A DNA stretch of 64,000 nt from the NCBI RefSeq assembly GCF_017377855.1, contig NZ_JAFREP010000003.1:434001-498000 (forward strand). Reading direction: 5' to 3'. The translations under genes were made by a program, and so were the position numbers. The notes beneath the pieces are model-generated. The model searched no databases, was not told the DNA's origin, and worked only from the letters and a program-made list of their open reading frames with translations. The stretch is from Acanthopleuribacter pedis. Lineage in GTDB: Bacteria; Acidobacteriota; Holophagae; Acanthopleuribacterales; Acanthopleuribacteraceae. This document shows, piece after piece, positions 1 to 15,000 of this stretch (positions within the stretch are counted from its first letter, which is position 1; each line of letters opens with the position of its first letter).

Positions 1-3000
1 ACCACCTCACCTTTGGTTTGTTGGACGGCTGGTGGCTCAGCCAAGATACCGCGCTTCGCATTCCCGATTCACCGCTGCTGGACAGCGCGGGCTGGTGCCG
101 TGTCTTGCGCGAGGAAGGCTTCCTTGCCCCGCGCTTGCCCGCCGCCGCCGCGGCCGTGTTGGGGCAACAGTTGATTTTCGCGACCTCGGACGGTGTCCTT
201 TGCCAACCGGCCGCCGGCGGCGACACAACCACCCCGACCTCGACCCGACACCAACCGGCAACCACGACCGCAAATACCGTCACCTCACCCAAGGCCGCTT
301 GCCTCAATTTTCTCAAGCAGTTGATTGCCGCAACCCTGCGCATGGCGCCGGGGGCAATCGACCCCGCCGAACCCTTTGAAACCTACGGCATCGACTCGAT
401 TCTGTTCGGTCGATTGACCGCGGAACTCCAGACGACCTTTGTCACGATGGAGAGCACCTTGTTTTACGAGGTGCAGACCATCGACGAACTGGCCGAACAC
501 TTGGTGCGCGAACACGGCGACGTGGTTGCCGGTCTGATACCGGCGGGGTCGGCCATGCAAACGCAAACGCCCAAGGCGACCCCGGCAAGCGAGCCGGTCA
601 CCGTGGCCGCCTCGGGCTTCCACGCGCAAAGCGCGGAGTCCTCGCAACCCGACGCCGCGGCTCCGCGCCACGAACCCATTGCCGTGATTGGTCTCAGCGG
701 TGCCTACCCCGGTGCCGAGGACGTCGCCGCCTTTTGGGAGAACCTCAAAGCCGGCCGAAGCACGATCCGCGAGGGGACCCGCTGGGATTGGACCGATCTG
801 TACGAACCCGATCCCGGCAAGGCCAACGTGGCACGCAAAAGCTACAGCCGTTGGGGCGGTTTCCTCGACGCGCCCTACCACTTCGATCCAAAATTCTTTA
901 ACATGACGCCGCGCGACGCTGAAAACACCGATCCCCAGGAGCGTTTGTTCCTGCTCACCGTCTGGCGCGCCTTGGAAGACGCGGGAATCGCACCCTCGCG
1001 ACTCAGCGACGACCTGCGCACCCGCTGCGGCGTATTCGCGGGCATCACCAAGCGGGGCTACAACTTGTTGGGCGCCGAAAGCCCGCGCCACCTGCCGGAA
1101 ACCTCCTTCGCCGGCCTGGTCAACCGCGTTTCCTACCAACTCAACCTGCAGGGACCGAGTACCGTGGTCGACACCATGTGTTCCGCCGCCTTGGTTGCCG
1201 TCCACGAGGCCTGCCGTTACCTGCGCGACGGTGGCGCGCTGGCCGTCGCCGGCGGCGTTAACCTGTACCTGCACCCGAGCAACTACATTAAATTATGTAG
1301 CCAACAAATGCTCTCACGGGATGCCGACTGCCCGGCCTTCGGCGCCGGCGGTAGCGGCTTTGTTCCGGGTGAAGGGGTAGGGGCCGTGGTACTGAAACCT
1401 CTGTCCGCCGCGGAACGGGACGGTGACCCGATTTACGCCGTCATCCGCGGCTCGGCCGTCAACCACAACGGCAAAACCAACGGGTACACCGTGCCCAACC
1501 CCCACCAGCAGGCCGCCGTGATTCGGGCCGCCCTCGCCCAAGCCGACCTCGACCCGCGTTCGATTAGCCTGATCGAAGCCGCCGCCAACGGTTCCGAGAT
1601 GGGCGACGCCTTGGAAGTGTCGGCGCTGGTCAAAGTTTTTGGCGACGCCGCGGGCGTGACCGGCCAACGCCATCTGGGTTCGCTGAAACCCAACATCGGC
1701 CATGCCGAATCGGCCTCGGGCATGTCGCAATTAACCAAGGTGCTGTTTGCCCTCGGCGAAGAAACCCTGGCCCCGACCCTGGTGCGGGGTGACTTGAATC
1801 CAAAAATCCCCTTCGCGCGCTGTCCCTTCCGCTTGACCCGCGAGGCCGGTCCTTGGCGGCCGATCCAGGTTGACGGGAAAACCGTCCCGCGTCGCGCCGG
1901 GATCACCGGCATCGGCGCCGGCGGGGTCAACGCCCACCTCGTCCTGGAGGAATACCGGCAAGCGCCGTCGCCCCGTCGGGTGCTGCCGATGGTGTTTGTG
2001 TTGTCCGCCAAAAGTGAGCAGGCGCTTGCAAGCTATGTTGATCGCTGGATCGCTTTTTTGGAACGGCATCAGGACCTTGATCTGGTCCGGCTGAGTTACA
2101 CCTTGCAGGTCGGCCGCGAGCCGATGTCGGTGCGGCTTGCCGTGGTTTGTGGGAATCAACAACACTTGGTTGGCGAACTGCGGGCCTGGCGTCGCGGTGC
2201 CGATACCGTGACTTGTTTTACCGACCGTTGTACCATCAAACCCGAGCCACAAACGGAATGGATACAGACATTTATCGATTCTGGGTCGTTGGGCGAAGTT
2301 GCCGCCTATTGGTGCGCCGGTCACGCCGTACCTTGGGATCGCTGGTTCGCGCCCGACGAACCACCGCGCCGTTTGCACGGCTTGCCCAGCTATCCCTTCG
2401 ACCTCCAAGCTTATCGACCGGTTGCCAAAGCCACCGACCGACCCGCCGCTTCATCGCCTGCTCTGCCCAGCACCACCATGAGGAACGAAACCATGCAGAC
2501 CCACGACCCCGACGCGCCGGTACCCGACGCCGACCCCGCGCGTCTCAAAAACCGCGCGACCGAGTTTTACACCTTCTACGCCGGCATCGGCGACGCGGAT
2601 TTTGAGGAAGAGTACCTGACCTTCTGCCCCTTCCCGGAACGCATCCCCGGTTTCTCGATGACGCGGGTCTTCTTGTACCCCAAGCGGTACGCCGCCGAAC
2701 TGGCGATGATGAAACAACGCCAGATCGAGTTGCGCCAGGTTTTGTTTTACAAGGAAAACTACGCCGCGATCCGCAAGCTCCTGGATTTTGGTTGCGGCCA
2801 CGGGACCGACGTCATCCAGTTCGCGCGGGACTATCCCAACCTGCAGACCCATGGTTTTACCATCACCAAGGCCCAGGCGGAGAAGGGCAACGCCCGCATC
2901 CAACAGCTCGGTTTGGGTGACCGCACGCGCATTTTCCACGCCGACAGCAGCAAGGACGCCTTCCCCGATGTGTACGACCTGATCATCGGGGTGGAGGTCA

Positions 3001-6000
3001 GCTTCCACATCCGTGACAAGGTCGGCTTGTTCCAGAACATCAGCCGTTCGCTTCAGGACAACGGCCGCGTGTTGCTGATGGATTACATCGCCAATTTGCG
3101 CGGGCCGATTGTCGATCCCAACGTGGAAATTACCATTCCGACGCGCGAGACCTGGGTCGACCTGTTGTCGGACCACGCGCTGATCATCGACGAGCACATC
3201 GACGTCTCGCCGGAGATCAGCAACTTCTTGCACGATCCCGAGTTCGAAGACAACATCGCCCACCTGCCGGACGTGGTCGCGGCCACCTTCCGCAACTACG
3301 CCAACCAGTCGATTTCCCTGGAGAAAGGTTGGATTACCTACAGTTTGTTTAAGTTGCGCAAGGCGGCGTCGATGGCGCTAGAAGCACGTCGCGAACACAA
3401 CCGCCGCTTGCTTGACGGACCCATGTCCTACAGCACGGCCTTGACCGAGATGCGCGCGCATTTGCGGGGCGGCGGCGCAACCGCTTGCGCGGTGGTCGGG
3501 GCGGGTGATGGCGAATTAACCGCGGCCATTCAAAAGCGTTTGGTGCCACTTTTTGCGGATGTGCTGGGTTATGCCGAGGCGGACATACGCGCCGCCGCAA
3601 CCCTCAACGAACTCAACATCAGCTCGCTGAACTCGGTTGAACTCTTGGAGCACATCAACCGCGCTTGGGAACTCAAGCTGCCGACCAGCGTGGTGTTCGA
3701 ATGCGGTACCCTTGCCGCCTTGGCCGAAATGGTGGCGATGAACCTGCCCGCCGCAACGACCGTGCCGGGGCCGCGCCGGCCGGCGCCCGATAATGCGCCG
3801 GTTGTGCGCGTACTGACGGGGATTTTTAGCGAGGTGTTGGGTTATGCCCCCGCTGAAGTCGAAGCGGTGACCACCCTAAACCAACTCAACATCAGTTCGC
3901 TGAACTCGGTTGAGCTGCTGGAGCACATCAACCGCCGCTACGATTTGAAGCTGCCGACCAGCGTGGTGTTTGAATGCGGGACCTTGTCCGCCTTGGCGGC
4001 ACAGATTCACCGCGCGCTTGGCGAAGGTGCGCAACCCGCTGTGTCGTTGGATGCTGTTGCGCCGCTACCGCCCGTCGAAACTGCACCGAAACGCACCGAA
4101 ACCGAGGTGCTCCGCGCGCCGGCACCCGAATCGCACCCCGCGCCGGAATCCGATGCCCGCCGCGCCGACAAACCCACGCGCGGCGACGCCATCGCGGTGA
4201 TCGGCATGGCGTGCCGCTGCGCCGGCGCCGACGGACCCGAGTCCTTGTGGGCGCTGATCCGCGACGGCCGCGACTGTATCAGCGATGTCACCGATCCCGA
4301 ATGGTCGGCCTACTTCGCGGAACGGGGTTTCGATCCGACCCAGGCGCGTTTCGGCCGCATGCAGGACCGCGATTGTTTCGATTCGCTGTTTTTCCACATC
4401 TCACCCAAGGAAGCCGCGGCCATGGAACCGCATCACCGTGTGTTCCTCGAAGCCTGTTACCAAGCCCTGGAAGATGCCGGTTATCCCGCCGACAGCGTCA
4501 AAGGTCGGGCCGTCGGCACCTTCGTCGGCAGCATGGGCGGCAACGACCCATACCACGACGGCTCCCTGTTTTCCTTGCTCGGTGCCGAGTCCTGCATTTT
4601 GTCCTCGCGCATCGCCTATTACCTCGACCTAAAAGGTCCGGCCTTCACCATTAACACCGCGTGTTCCTCGTCGCTCACCGCCTTGGATTTGGCCTGTAAA
4701 TCCTTGCAGAGCGGCGAGACCGACATGGCAATCAGCGGCGGCGCCACCATCTACAACCATCCCGGAACCTTCGTGACCATGGGCAATGCCGGCATGCTGT
4801 CGCCCACCGGCTCCTGCCGGCCCTTTGACAACGAAGCCGACGGGATTGTCGTTGGCGACGGCGTCGGGGTGCTGATCCTCAAGCGTTTGGCCGATGCAGT
4901 CGCCGACGGCGACGTGATCCACGGTGTGATTCGCGGCAGCGGCACCAACCAGGACGGTCAGACCTCGGGCATTACCGTCCCCAGCTACAAGTCGCAAAGT
5001 GCCTTGGAAAGCGCGGTTTATCGCCGGGCGGGCATTCGCGTCGACGATCTGCAATACATTGAAGCCCACGGCACGGCGACCAAGCTGGGCGACCCCATCG
5101 AGGTCCACGCCTTAACCGAAAGTTTCCGGGCCCAGACCCAGCGGCGTCGTTTCTGCGGGATGGGTTCCCTCAAGGGCAACATCGGCCACACGACCGCCGC
5201 CGCCGGGGTCTTGGGGGTGATTAAGGTGCTGTTGAGCATGCGGCACCAACAGTTGCCGCCGTCGATTAACTTCACCCGCGAAAACCAGCACATCGATTTT
5301 GCCGACAGCCCGTTTTACGTGAACGACCGCCTGCAAGCCTGGCCGACCAATGCGCGCGGCACGCGGTTGGCCGCGGTGAGTTCGTTTGGGTTTAGCGGCA
5401 CCAACGCCCACGTGGTTCTGGAACAGTTTCCGGCGACCGCGAGCGCGCACGCCGCGGCCGCGCGCGGGCCCTGGCCGCTGCTGTTGTCGGCCAAAAGTGA
5501 GGACCGTTTGCGGGTGCTTGCCGCGCGGTACCACGACCATTTGCGCGATCAACAGGTGGACCTCGCCGACGTTGCCTACACCACCGCCGTGGGCCGCCAA
5601 GCCCTCGAATACCGCGCCGCCTTGGTGGTGCAGGACCAACAGCAGGCCTTGGCCGCGCTGGCCGATTTGGCCGCGGGTCGGGCCGCCGCGACCACCTTGT
5701 ACCAGGGACGCGCCGCCAAAAACAGCCACCGACCGGCACCCGCCGGCGCCGATGCCGACACCCTCGCCGCCGCCTGGGTCGAGGGTGCCGCCGTGGCTTG
5801 GTCGCGTTTCTTCGCACACCGCGGCTGCCGCCGCTGTGCGCTGCCAGGTTACCCCTTCCTGCGCAAACCCTTTCCGCTGACGCGACGGCCGATTGGGGTT
5901 GGGACCTTGGCCGTGGATCCGCCGCCGAGCCCGCCGCCGCCCAAGCCGGTCGCCGATTTGGAACCCGTGAAGCGGGTGATCCGCGCGCAACTGTGCGGCC

Positions 6001-9000
6001 TGCTCGATCTTGCGCCCGCCGATTTGCCGGACGACAAGGATTTTAACGAGGTTGGTTTTGATTCCGTCATCGCCCTGTCGCTGAAACACGCCTTGGAACA
6101 GGAACTCAAGGTCGAAGTCCCGCTCGCCGACCTGCAGGACCACGCCACCGTGGCCGGCTTGGCCCGCGTCCTGCCGACCGTCAGCCATGAGACTGCCGGC
6201 GAACCCCTGCAACCGCAACTGGTGCCGGACCCCGCCGGGCGTTGGTTGCCTTTCCCGCTGACCGACATTCAGGAATCCTTTTACACCGGGCGCCAACTCC
6301 AACTCGACGGGGACCGCGTCGGTTGCCACATCTACCTCGAAATGACCTTCGACGCTTTGGATGTGCCTCGCCTGATCGCGGCCTGGCAGCGCTTGGTGGA
6401 CCACCACGACATGCTGCGTACCGTGGTGTTACCGGACGGTCGCCAGCAGGTTCGCCAACAGGTCCCACCCTACCAACCCCAGGTCGAAGACCTCACGGGT
6501 CAGCCCCCCCACGCGCAACAAGCGACCCGGCACGCCTGGCGTGAGGCGTTGTCCCACAGGGTTTACGACGGTGAGAACCTGCCGCTGTACGAGATGCGCA
6601 TCTTGCGTGGGTCGCCGTCCGTCGTCTTTTTGAGCATCGATGAATTGGTGCTCGACGCCGGCGGTCTGGCGTTGCTGTTGCAACAGTGGTCGGACGGCTA
6701 CACCGATCCCGCGCGACCCCTGCCGAGCAGCGCCGTCACCTTCCGCGATTACGTGCTGGCGCAAAAAGCCTTCGAATCCTCGCCCCGCGCCCGCAAGGAT
6801 CTCGCTTATTGGTTGTCGCGCGACCACTACCCGCCCGGTCCGGCACTGCCGCGCCGCGTGGTTCACGGCCGTCCCGATGTTCGCCGTACCCGCCTCAGCG
6901 ACCAATTGAGCCCCGCCGAATGGCGCGGCTTCCAAAACACAGCCCGCGCCCTGCAGGTCTCGCCCACCGTCTTGGTGCTCAGCGTGTTTGCCGAGGTGCT
7001 GCGCGCCTGGTCCGAAACCGAGTCCTTTACCCTGATTTCCACCGCGCTCAACCGAGCGCCGCGCCATCCCGATTTGGCGCACGTGCTCGGACCCTTTGTG
7101 TCGACCAATCTGTTTGTGGTGGAACCGCGCGCGGGCCGAACCTTTGAGACCCTGGTGCGACACAACAGCGAACAGTTCCGCGCCGCCATGGATCACGGCG
7201 GTGTTTCGGGCGTGCGGGTCCTGCGCGAATTGAAACAGGCCGGCAAGTTGCCCACCAACGCCGCCTTGCCGGTGGTGTTCACCTCCTTGCTCGGCCACCG
7301 CGCCATGCAGCAGGCCGTCACCGAAAGCTTTTTGCGCCGCATGGATTTTGCGATTACCCAGACGCCGCAAGTCTATTTAGACCACCACCTGCTGGAACGC
7401 GACGGCGGGTTGGAACTCAATTGGGACGTGGCCGCGGGTCGCTTCGAGGCCGTTGAAGCCGTGTTCGAGGACTACCTGCGCGTGTTGCGCCAACTTGCAC
7501 TGGATCCCGATCCCTGGGAGCCGCGGCCAGGTGGGCTGACCGCGCCGGGCGCCCCGGCAGGCGCCGTGCTGCGCGCCAACCCGGCCGCCCGTTTCGAGGC
7601 CTACCCCATGACCGATCTCCAGGCCGCTTACCGCTTTGGCCGCGATCAGGTCGACGGCGGCGAGTACCGCGTTTATCAAGAAATAGACGCGGCCCATTTC
7701 GATGTGACCCGTCTGGAAACGGCTTGGCGCAAGCTGGCCGCGGTCCACGATATTTTGGCCACGCGGATGACGGATGACGGCACCCTGCAAACCCAACGCA
7801 GCCCGCCGCCGCCGCGCATTCAAAGCACCAACCTGCGCGGGCTGAGCGAGGCCGAATCCGCCGTCCGTTTGCAGCAGGTGAAAACGGCGGTGTTGGCCGA
7901 CCCTGCCTTTCGCGAGCCGCCCTACGTGGCGATGCACGTCAGCCATGGCGACCACTTCGCCCGCCTGCACCTGTGCCTCGATATGATCCTGCTCGACTGG
8001 CCCAGTTACGAACTGATCCTGCACCAACTGCTGCACCTCTACCAACATCCCAACGAAACGCCGGCCCGTTGTGAACTGACGTTTCGCGATTGGGTCCTGT
8101 GGCGCAAAGCGCGGGCGGCCGAAACGGCGCGCGGTGCCGAGGCTTACTGGCAGGCCAAATTCGCCGACCTACCAAGCGGCCCCGCGTTACCCGCCGCCTC
8201 GGGTAAAAACTCCGGCCGCCTCGGCGCCGTGCTGGGAGGGTGGCCACGGCTCAAACAGGCCGCCGCCCTTTTGCAGGTGCCGCCCGCGATGGTGTTGCTC
8301 GCGGCTTACGGCGAGGTCTTGGCGGCCTGGACCCATCAAACCACCTTTTCCCTGGTGGTGCCTTGTTGGGACCGCCTGCCCCAACATCCCGACATCCATC
8401 GCATCGCCGGCGACGGTTCATCGCTGGCTTGGGTGGTGATTCGCGCGGACCAACGGCCTTTTACCGACAAGGTGCGCGACCTGCACGCCCAAGTCCAAAG
8501 CGATTTGGCGCAACGCCCGGTCAGCGGGCTGAAAGCCCTGCGCAAAATGAAAACGCGCGGCGGCGCACCTTTGTCCTTTCCCGCCGTGTTCACCAATCTG
8601 TTCGATGCGGCGGCCTATGCTTTCCCCAAGCCGCAAGGTTTTGTGTTTGGGGAGCAGGAAGGCTGCACGCCGCTGGTGGTGTTGGACCAAATTAGCCGCG
8701 AAAGCGACGACGGCCTCCACGTCCACTGGTCCACCAGCTTGCCCTGCTCGGCCGATAGCGCCGTGGCGACGATGTTCGGCGCCTATGTTCGTTTGGTGCG
8801 TGCCCTGGCCAAATCGCCCGAGGCATGGGACGACCTCGACCTCGCCGCGTTGATTGGGCCGGTGCCGGCGGCTTTGGAACAGACGCTCGAACCGACGCTC
8901 GAACCGACGCTCGCAAACACGCCCGAACCCGCCGCCTACGATCCCAACCAATGCATTCACCACCTGATCGAGACCCGTGTCGCCCAACAGCCGCACCAAA

Positions 9001-12000
9001 CCGCGGTCGTTTTTGGCGAAACCAGCCTCAGCTACGCCGAACTCAACCGCCGCGCCAACCAGGTCGCCCACACTTTGGCCGAGGGCGGTTTCCAACCAGG
9101 CCGAGCCGTTGCCGTTTGCGCCGAACGTTCCGTGGAGCTGGTGGTCGGCCTGTTGGCGGTGCTCAAAGCGGGCGGCGCCTACCTACCGATTGATCCCGCT
9201 TATCCCGCCGAACGCCGCCGCTTCTTGTTGGACGACGCCGGTGTCGATCACGTGTTAACCCAAAACCGACTCAAACCCCACTTTGCCGATTTCCCAGGCC
9301 GCGTGCTTGCCCTCGACGCGGCGACCTGGTCCCCGCGCGACGAGAATCCCGTCGCCGCGGCCACGCCCGGGAGCCTTGCCTACATTATATATACCTCGGG
9401 TTCGACCGGGCGCCCCAAGGGGTGCATGCTCGAGCACCGCGCCGTGGCCAACCGCTTGCTGTGGATGCAGGCGCGCTACGGGTTGCAGCCCGATGACCGC
9501 GTCCTGCAAAAAACCCCTTTTACCTTCGATGTTTCCGTGTGGGAGTTTTTCTGGCCGCTGTTGGCGGGGGCAACCTTGGTCGTGGCCAAACCCGACGGTC
9601 ACAAGGACGCCGCTTTTTTGGTCGCCACCATCCGCGAACAAGGCATCACCACCTGTCACTTCGTGCCCTCGATGCTGGCCTTTTTCCAGCGCGAACCCGA
9701 CGCACCGCACTGCACGAGCTTGCGGCACCTGTTCACCTCCGGCGAGGCCTTGTCCCAAAACGCGGTGGATCGCCACTTGCGCCTCCTGCCCGAAACCGCG
9801 TTACACAACCTCTACGGGCCGACCGAAGCCGCGGTGGATGTGACCGCTTGGCAGGCCGTGCCCCGCGCCGACGGCATCGTGCCCATCGGCCGCGAGATCA
9901 GCAACATCCACATCCACCTGCTGGATGCGCGCGGCGAGGCCGCGGCGCCGGGTGGGGAAGGGGAGTTGTGTATCGGCGGTGTCGGGCTTGCGCGTGGTTA
10001 TGCCGGCCGTCCGGCCTTAACCGCCCAACAATTTGTGCCCGATCCCTTCTCGAAAATACCGGGCGGGCGGCTCTACCGCACCGGCGACCGCGCTCGCCGT
10101 TTGCCCGACGGCAATCTGGAATTCCTCGGGCGCCTCGACTTTCAGGTCAAGCTGCGTGGTTTGCGCATTGAACTGGGCGAAATCGAAAACGTTTTGTGCG
10201 ACCACGCCGACGTGGCCGAGGCGGTGGTGCTGGTGCGGGACCAAGAACAGGGCGATCCCAAATTGGCGGCCTACCTGACCGGCGCCAATCCGCCCGACAC
10301 CAAAAAGCTGCGAACCTTCCTGCAAGCCAGGTTACCCGAGTACATGGTGCCCAACGTGTTCGTACCGCTCGCCGCCTTGCCCACCACCGCCCACGGCAAG
10401 TTGGACCGCGCCGCGTTGCCGTGGCCGCCCGAGGTCGGGGAAGTGACGCACGCTGCCGTGAACGGTGATGTTCGCGGCGCGGTGCTGACCCTGCTGCGCG
10501 ACAACTTCCGCCGTTTGTTACACAACCCGACCCTGCAGGATAACGACGATCTGTTTGACCTCGGCGCCACCTCCTTGACGATGGTGCGTGTAGTCACCAA
10601 GGTGCGTGATCACTTTTCCGTGAACATCCCGGTCGAGGTCTTTTTGGATGAGCCGACCATCACCGCGCTGGCCGATTACGTGTTGGCCCAGCAACCCGCT
10701 GCTTCCGTTGCGGCCGTATTCCCGCAACTTGCACCGGAGGTCAAGGCCGCGCGGACCCGAACCGAACCGAATCAGCCGCTTGTTTTGCCGGCGATTTCTT
10801 TTCGGGACGATGCCGCCGCCGAAAGCCTGCCCGCCGTCGCCTTTGCGCGCCGGCCGGTGTCGTTTGAAGCGATCAGCCGCTTGCTGGGATTGTTGCGGGC
10901 CTGGGAATGGTACGGTCGCCCCCGTTACCTGTACCCGTCGGCCGGCGGCAAAAACGCCTTGCAAACCTACCTTTACATCGCGCCGGGTCGGGTCACGGGT
11001 GTGGCGGCCGGCCTTTGGTACTACCAACCGGAACAACATCTTTTGATGCCCGTACCCGACGGGGCCGTGCCGGCCGCGGCCTGCTTTGCCGAGGCCGACC
11101 GCAAGCTGTTCGCGCAAGCCGCCTTTACCTTGCTGGTGGTCGCGGAGATGCACGCGATTGAACCTTACTACGGACGTTCCAGTCATCCCTTGGTGGTGGC
11201 CGAAAGCGGTTACCTCGGCCAACTCCTGCTGGACAACCAAACTTATTGCGGGTTGGGTGTTACGCCCGTGTTCGGCGCCGACATCGCGTCCGGTTGTTTC
11301 GCCGGTGAGGCGAGCCATCGTTTGCTCCGCTGTTTCTTCGGCGGCGTCGCCGAGGCCTTCGGCACACGTCCGGTCCAAGCCAAGGCGTTTCCGCCTGGGC
11401 AATCCTTCGCCGATTTTCTGAGCAGCGACCTGATTGCCGACAGTTTCCCCGAGGACGTCGCCGCCTTTGAAAAGCCCGGTGAAAAACCCTACTTGCGCCA
11501 TTTCGACGGCCAGGCGTTGCCCTTGGTTGACGCGCCTTTTCCCCTGGAGCATTACCAAATTCGCGCATGCCAACGCGCTTACCACGACGGCGCGGTGACC
11601 CTCGCCCAACTCGCGGGATTACTGCAGTTGGCCAGACGCGGTCCCGACGCCGCACTGTTCCAAACCCTGGGCGAAGGCGACGGCTTGTTGCTGTTCGTGT
11701 TCGTCAAAGCCGGCGGGGTCCTTGGTTTGGAAGAAGGTTTGTACCTTTATGACCGCGACGCGCATCAACTGGTTCGCCGTTGCGGCCCGTTGCCCGCCTT
11801 GAAATCCTGTTACACCCCGTTTAACCGCAAGCATTTCCAAATCGCCGGTTTCTGCGTGTTTGTGGTCGCCGACCTCGCGCGCTTGGAGGCCGGGTTGCCG
11901 GGCGAAGATCGCTACACCGCGTTGCTGAATGCCGGTGGTTTGGGTCAGGTGATGATGCGGCGCAAGGCCGAGTTTGAGATTGGTTTGTGTCCCATCGGCG

Positions 12001-15000
12001 GCATTCGCTTTGACAAAATTCGCGATGCCTTCCAACTGCCGGAGGGTTGCGACCTGGTCCACGGCTTTACCGGCGGGCGTTTTGTCGCCGCCTTGCCCGC
12101 CGATCACCGGCCGCTCGAAATGGGTCGCGAACCGGAACGAACCCCGGCCGTCGCCCCCCGGCCAGGCAAAACCGACCCGGCCCGCCTTCCCTTGGCGATG
12201 CCCGCCGTGGTCGGTTACAGCGGGCGTTTTCCGGGCGCCGAGGACCCGGCCGCCTTCTGGCAAAACCTCGCCGCCGGCCGCGACAGCTTCACCGCCTGGC
12301 CCGCCGACCGTCCGGTTCAGCCGGAGGGCGCGGCCTACGGTGGTTTTTTGCCCGACATCGACCGCTTCGACGCCCTGCTGTTCGCCGTTTCACCGATGGA
12401 AGCGGCCACCCTGGACCCACAGGAACGGCTGTTCCTGGAAACCGCCTGGACCTGTTTGGAACATGCGGGTTACACGCCGGAGCAACTGCGGCGCCATTGC
12501 CCGCGCGTCGGGGTTTTTGTCGGCGCCATGTGGCACGATTACCAAGCGTTGGGCAGCGCGGCCTGGCCCGACACGCTCAACGGCGCCGTTTCCTCCCACG
12601 CCTCCATCGCCAACCGTGTGTCCCACGTTTTCGATTTCAACGGCCCCAGCGTCGCCTTCGACACCGCCTGTTCCTCGGCGTTAACCGCGTTACAGGCCGC
12701 TTGCGCGAGTTTGCGCAACGGTTCCTGTGACGCCGCCCTGGTCGGCGGGGTCAACCTGTTCAGCCATCCCTACCACGAGGCGCTGCTGCGCCGGCTGGAC
12801 CTGCTCTCGCCCAACCAACAGTGCCGACCCTTTGGCGACGAGGCAGACGGCTGGGTCGCCGGCGAAGGGGTCGGGGCCGTTTTGCTCAAACGTCGCGACG
12901 ACGCCGCGGCCCATGGTGACAGCATCCACGCCTTGCTGCCCGCCGCCGTCATCGGCCATCTGGGCAAATCGCCGCGCTACGGTGCGCCCAAGGCCGAGGC
13001 CCAGGCCGCCTTGATGCGCCACTGCCTGGACCAGGCCGATCTGAAAACCGAGGACATCCATTATATAGAAGCCGCCGCGCCGGGTGCCGGTTTGGCCGAC
13101 GCCGCCGAGACGGCCGCGCTGCAAAATGTTTTTGGTTCGGGTGGCGAACTTCAGGTCGGTTCCCTCAAGGCCAACATCGGCCACCTCGAATCGGCCTCGG
13201 CCGTGTCCCAGCTCGTCAAAGTGTTGTTACAACTGAAACACGGCGAACTGGCGCCGACCCGCAACAGCGAACCCCGCAACCCCTTGATCGACGGCTCGGG
13301 TCTTGCGATTGTGACGCAACGGAAACCCTGGCCGCAAACGGCGGGACCGCGCCGCGCCATGATCAACGCCTTCGGTGCCACCGGCGCCTCCGGCCATGTG
13401 GTGGTCGAAGAAGCCGCCCCGGTTGCCTTGCCCGAACAATCCGGTTCGACCCTGCTGGTGCTTTCCGCCGCGAGCACCGCACAGCTGCGTCGGGCGGCTG
13501 AACGCCTGCTGGTGTATTTGAATGAGGAACCGGCGCCTTTGTGCCATGTCGCCTTTACCTTGCGTGTCGGCCGCGTCGCCATGGAACACCGCTTGGCTTG
13601 GTGCGCCGCCGATACCGGCGAAGCGCGCGAGCGACTCCGTCTTTGGCTGGCGGGCGAACCCGTTGCCGTGGGCCTGTGGCAGGGCGTTGCGGAACAGGGC
13701 GCGTTTGTCGCCGCCGGCGCGGAACTCGTCGACTTGGCCCGTGCTTGGGTTCAGGGTGGCGACGTGGATTGGAGCGCCATCGAACCAACCGTTGCCGTGC
13801 GCGTGCCGTTGCCGACCTATCCTTTTGCGGGTGAACGCCATTGGGTCGCGTCGCCCGCGCGGGTGCCGACCGCGCCCGCGCAAACGCCGGTTGCCGCGAA
13901 GGCCCCGCCGCAAGGCGCGAAACGCTCGAATGTATGCCTGGATCAGCTTACCGAAATCTTTGCCGAGGTGTCCGGCATCCCACGGGCCCAGCTCAAAGCC
14001 AACCGGCCCTTCGAGGATTACGGCATCAATTCCCTGATGATCAAACGGCTCAACCAGCGTTTGGAACAGACCTTCGGGGTTTTGCCCAAAACCCTGTTTT
14101 TCGAATGTGATCGCTTGCAGGCGCTGGCCGATTGGTTCGCCGCCAACCGCGCCGATGCCGAGGTGCCGGTTGCGCACAACCGACCCGTGTCGCCGCGGCC
14201 CATGCCGCGCGCCGGCCGACCGGGCCACCACGACGACGACATCGCCGTCATCGGTTTGGCCGGGCGTTATCCCGACGCCCCGGACCTCGCCACCTTTTGG
14301 CAAAACCTCCAAAACGGTGTCGACAGTATCCGCGAGGTGCCCCTATCCCGTTGGGATGTCCGCGCTTATTTCCACGAGGAACCGCAAACGCCGGGCAAAA
14401 CCTACAACAAGTGGGGCGGTTTCCTCGACGACGTCGACCGTTTCGACCCGCTTTTTTTCCGCATGGCCCCGCGTGAGGCCGCCGCGACCGATCCCCAGGA
14501 ACGGCTGTTCCTCGAAACCGTGTGGCACCTGTTCGAAGACGCCGGCCTGACCCGTGCTTCGCTGCAACAGCAACACGACGGCCGCGTCGGTGTTTTTGTG
14601 GGCGTGATGTACGGTGAATACCATTTGCTGGGCGGGGTCGATCCCAACGACGGCGTGCCCATGCCGCCCGGCACCGCCTACGGCTCCATCGCCAACCGTG
14701 TTTCCTATGTCTTTGATTTTAAAGGGCCGAGTTTGGCGGTAGACACCCTGTGTTCCTCTTCCTTAACGGCGCTGCACCTGGCCGTGGCGAGCTTGAAACG
14801 GGGCGATGCCGAACTGGCCGTCGCCGGTGGCGTCAACCTTTCGCTCCATCCCAAAAAGTACATCCAACAGGCGCAATTCACCATGGCCTCGCGCGACGGG
14901 CGCTGTCACAGCTTTGGCGCCGGCGGCGACGGATTTGTCCCCGGCGAAGGCGTGGGTGCCGTGCTGTTGAAACCCCTGGCCCGGGCTCTTGCCGACGGTG

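Noticed and set aside
2535..3360. C-methyltransferase call for the MT after KS1
   Set aside because: Its sequence differs from the four cMT domains, and it sits after a KS0 without KR, the placement of O-methyltransferases.
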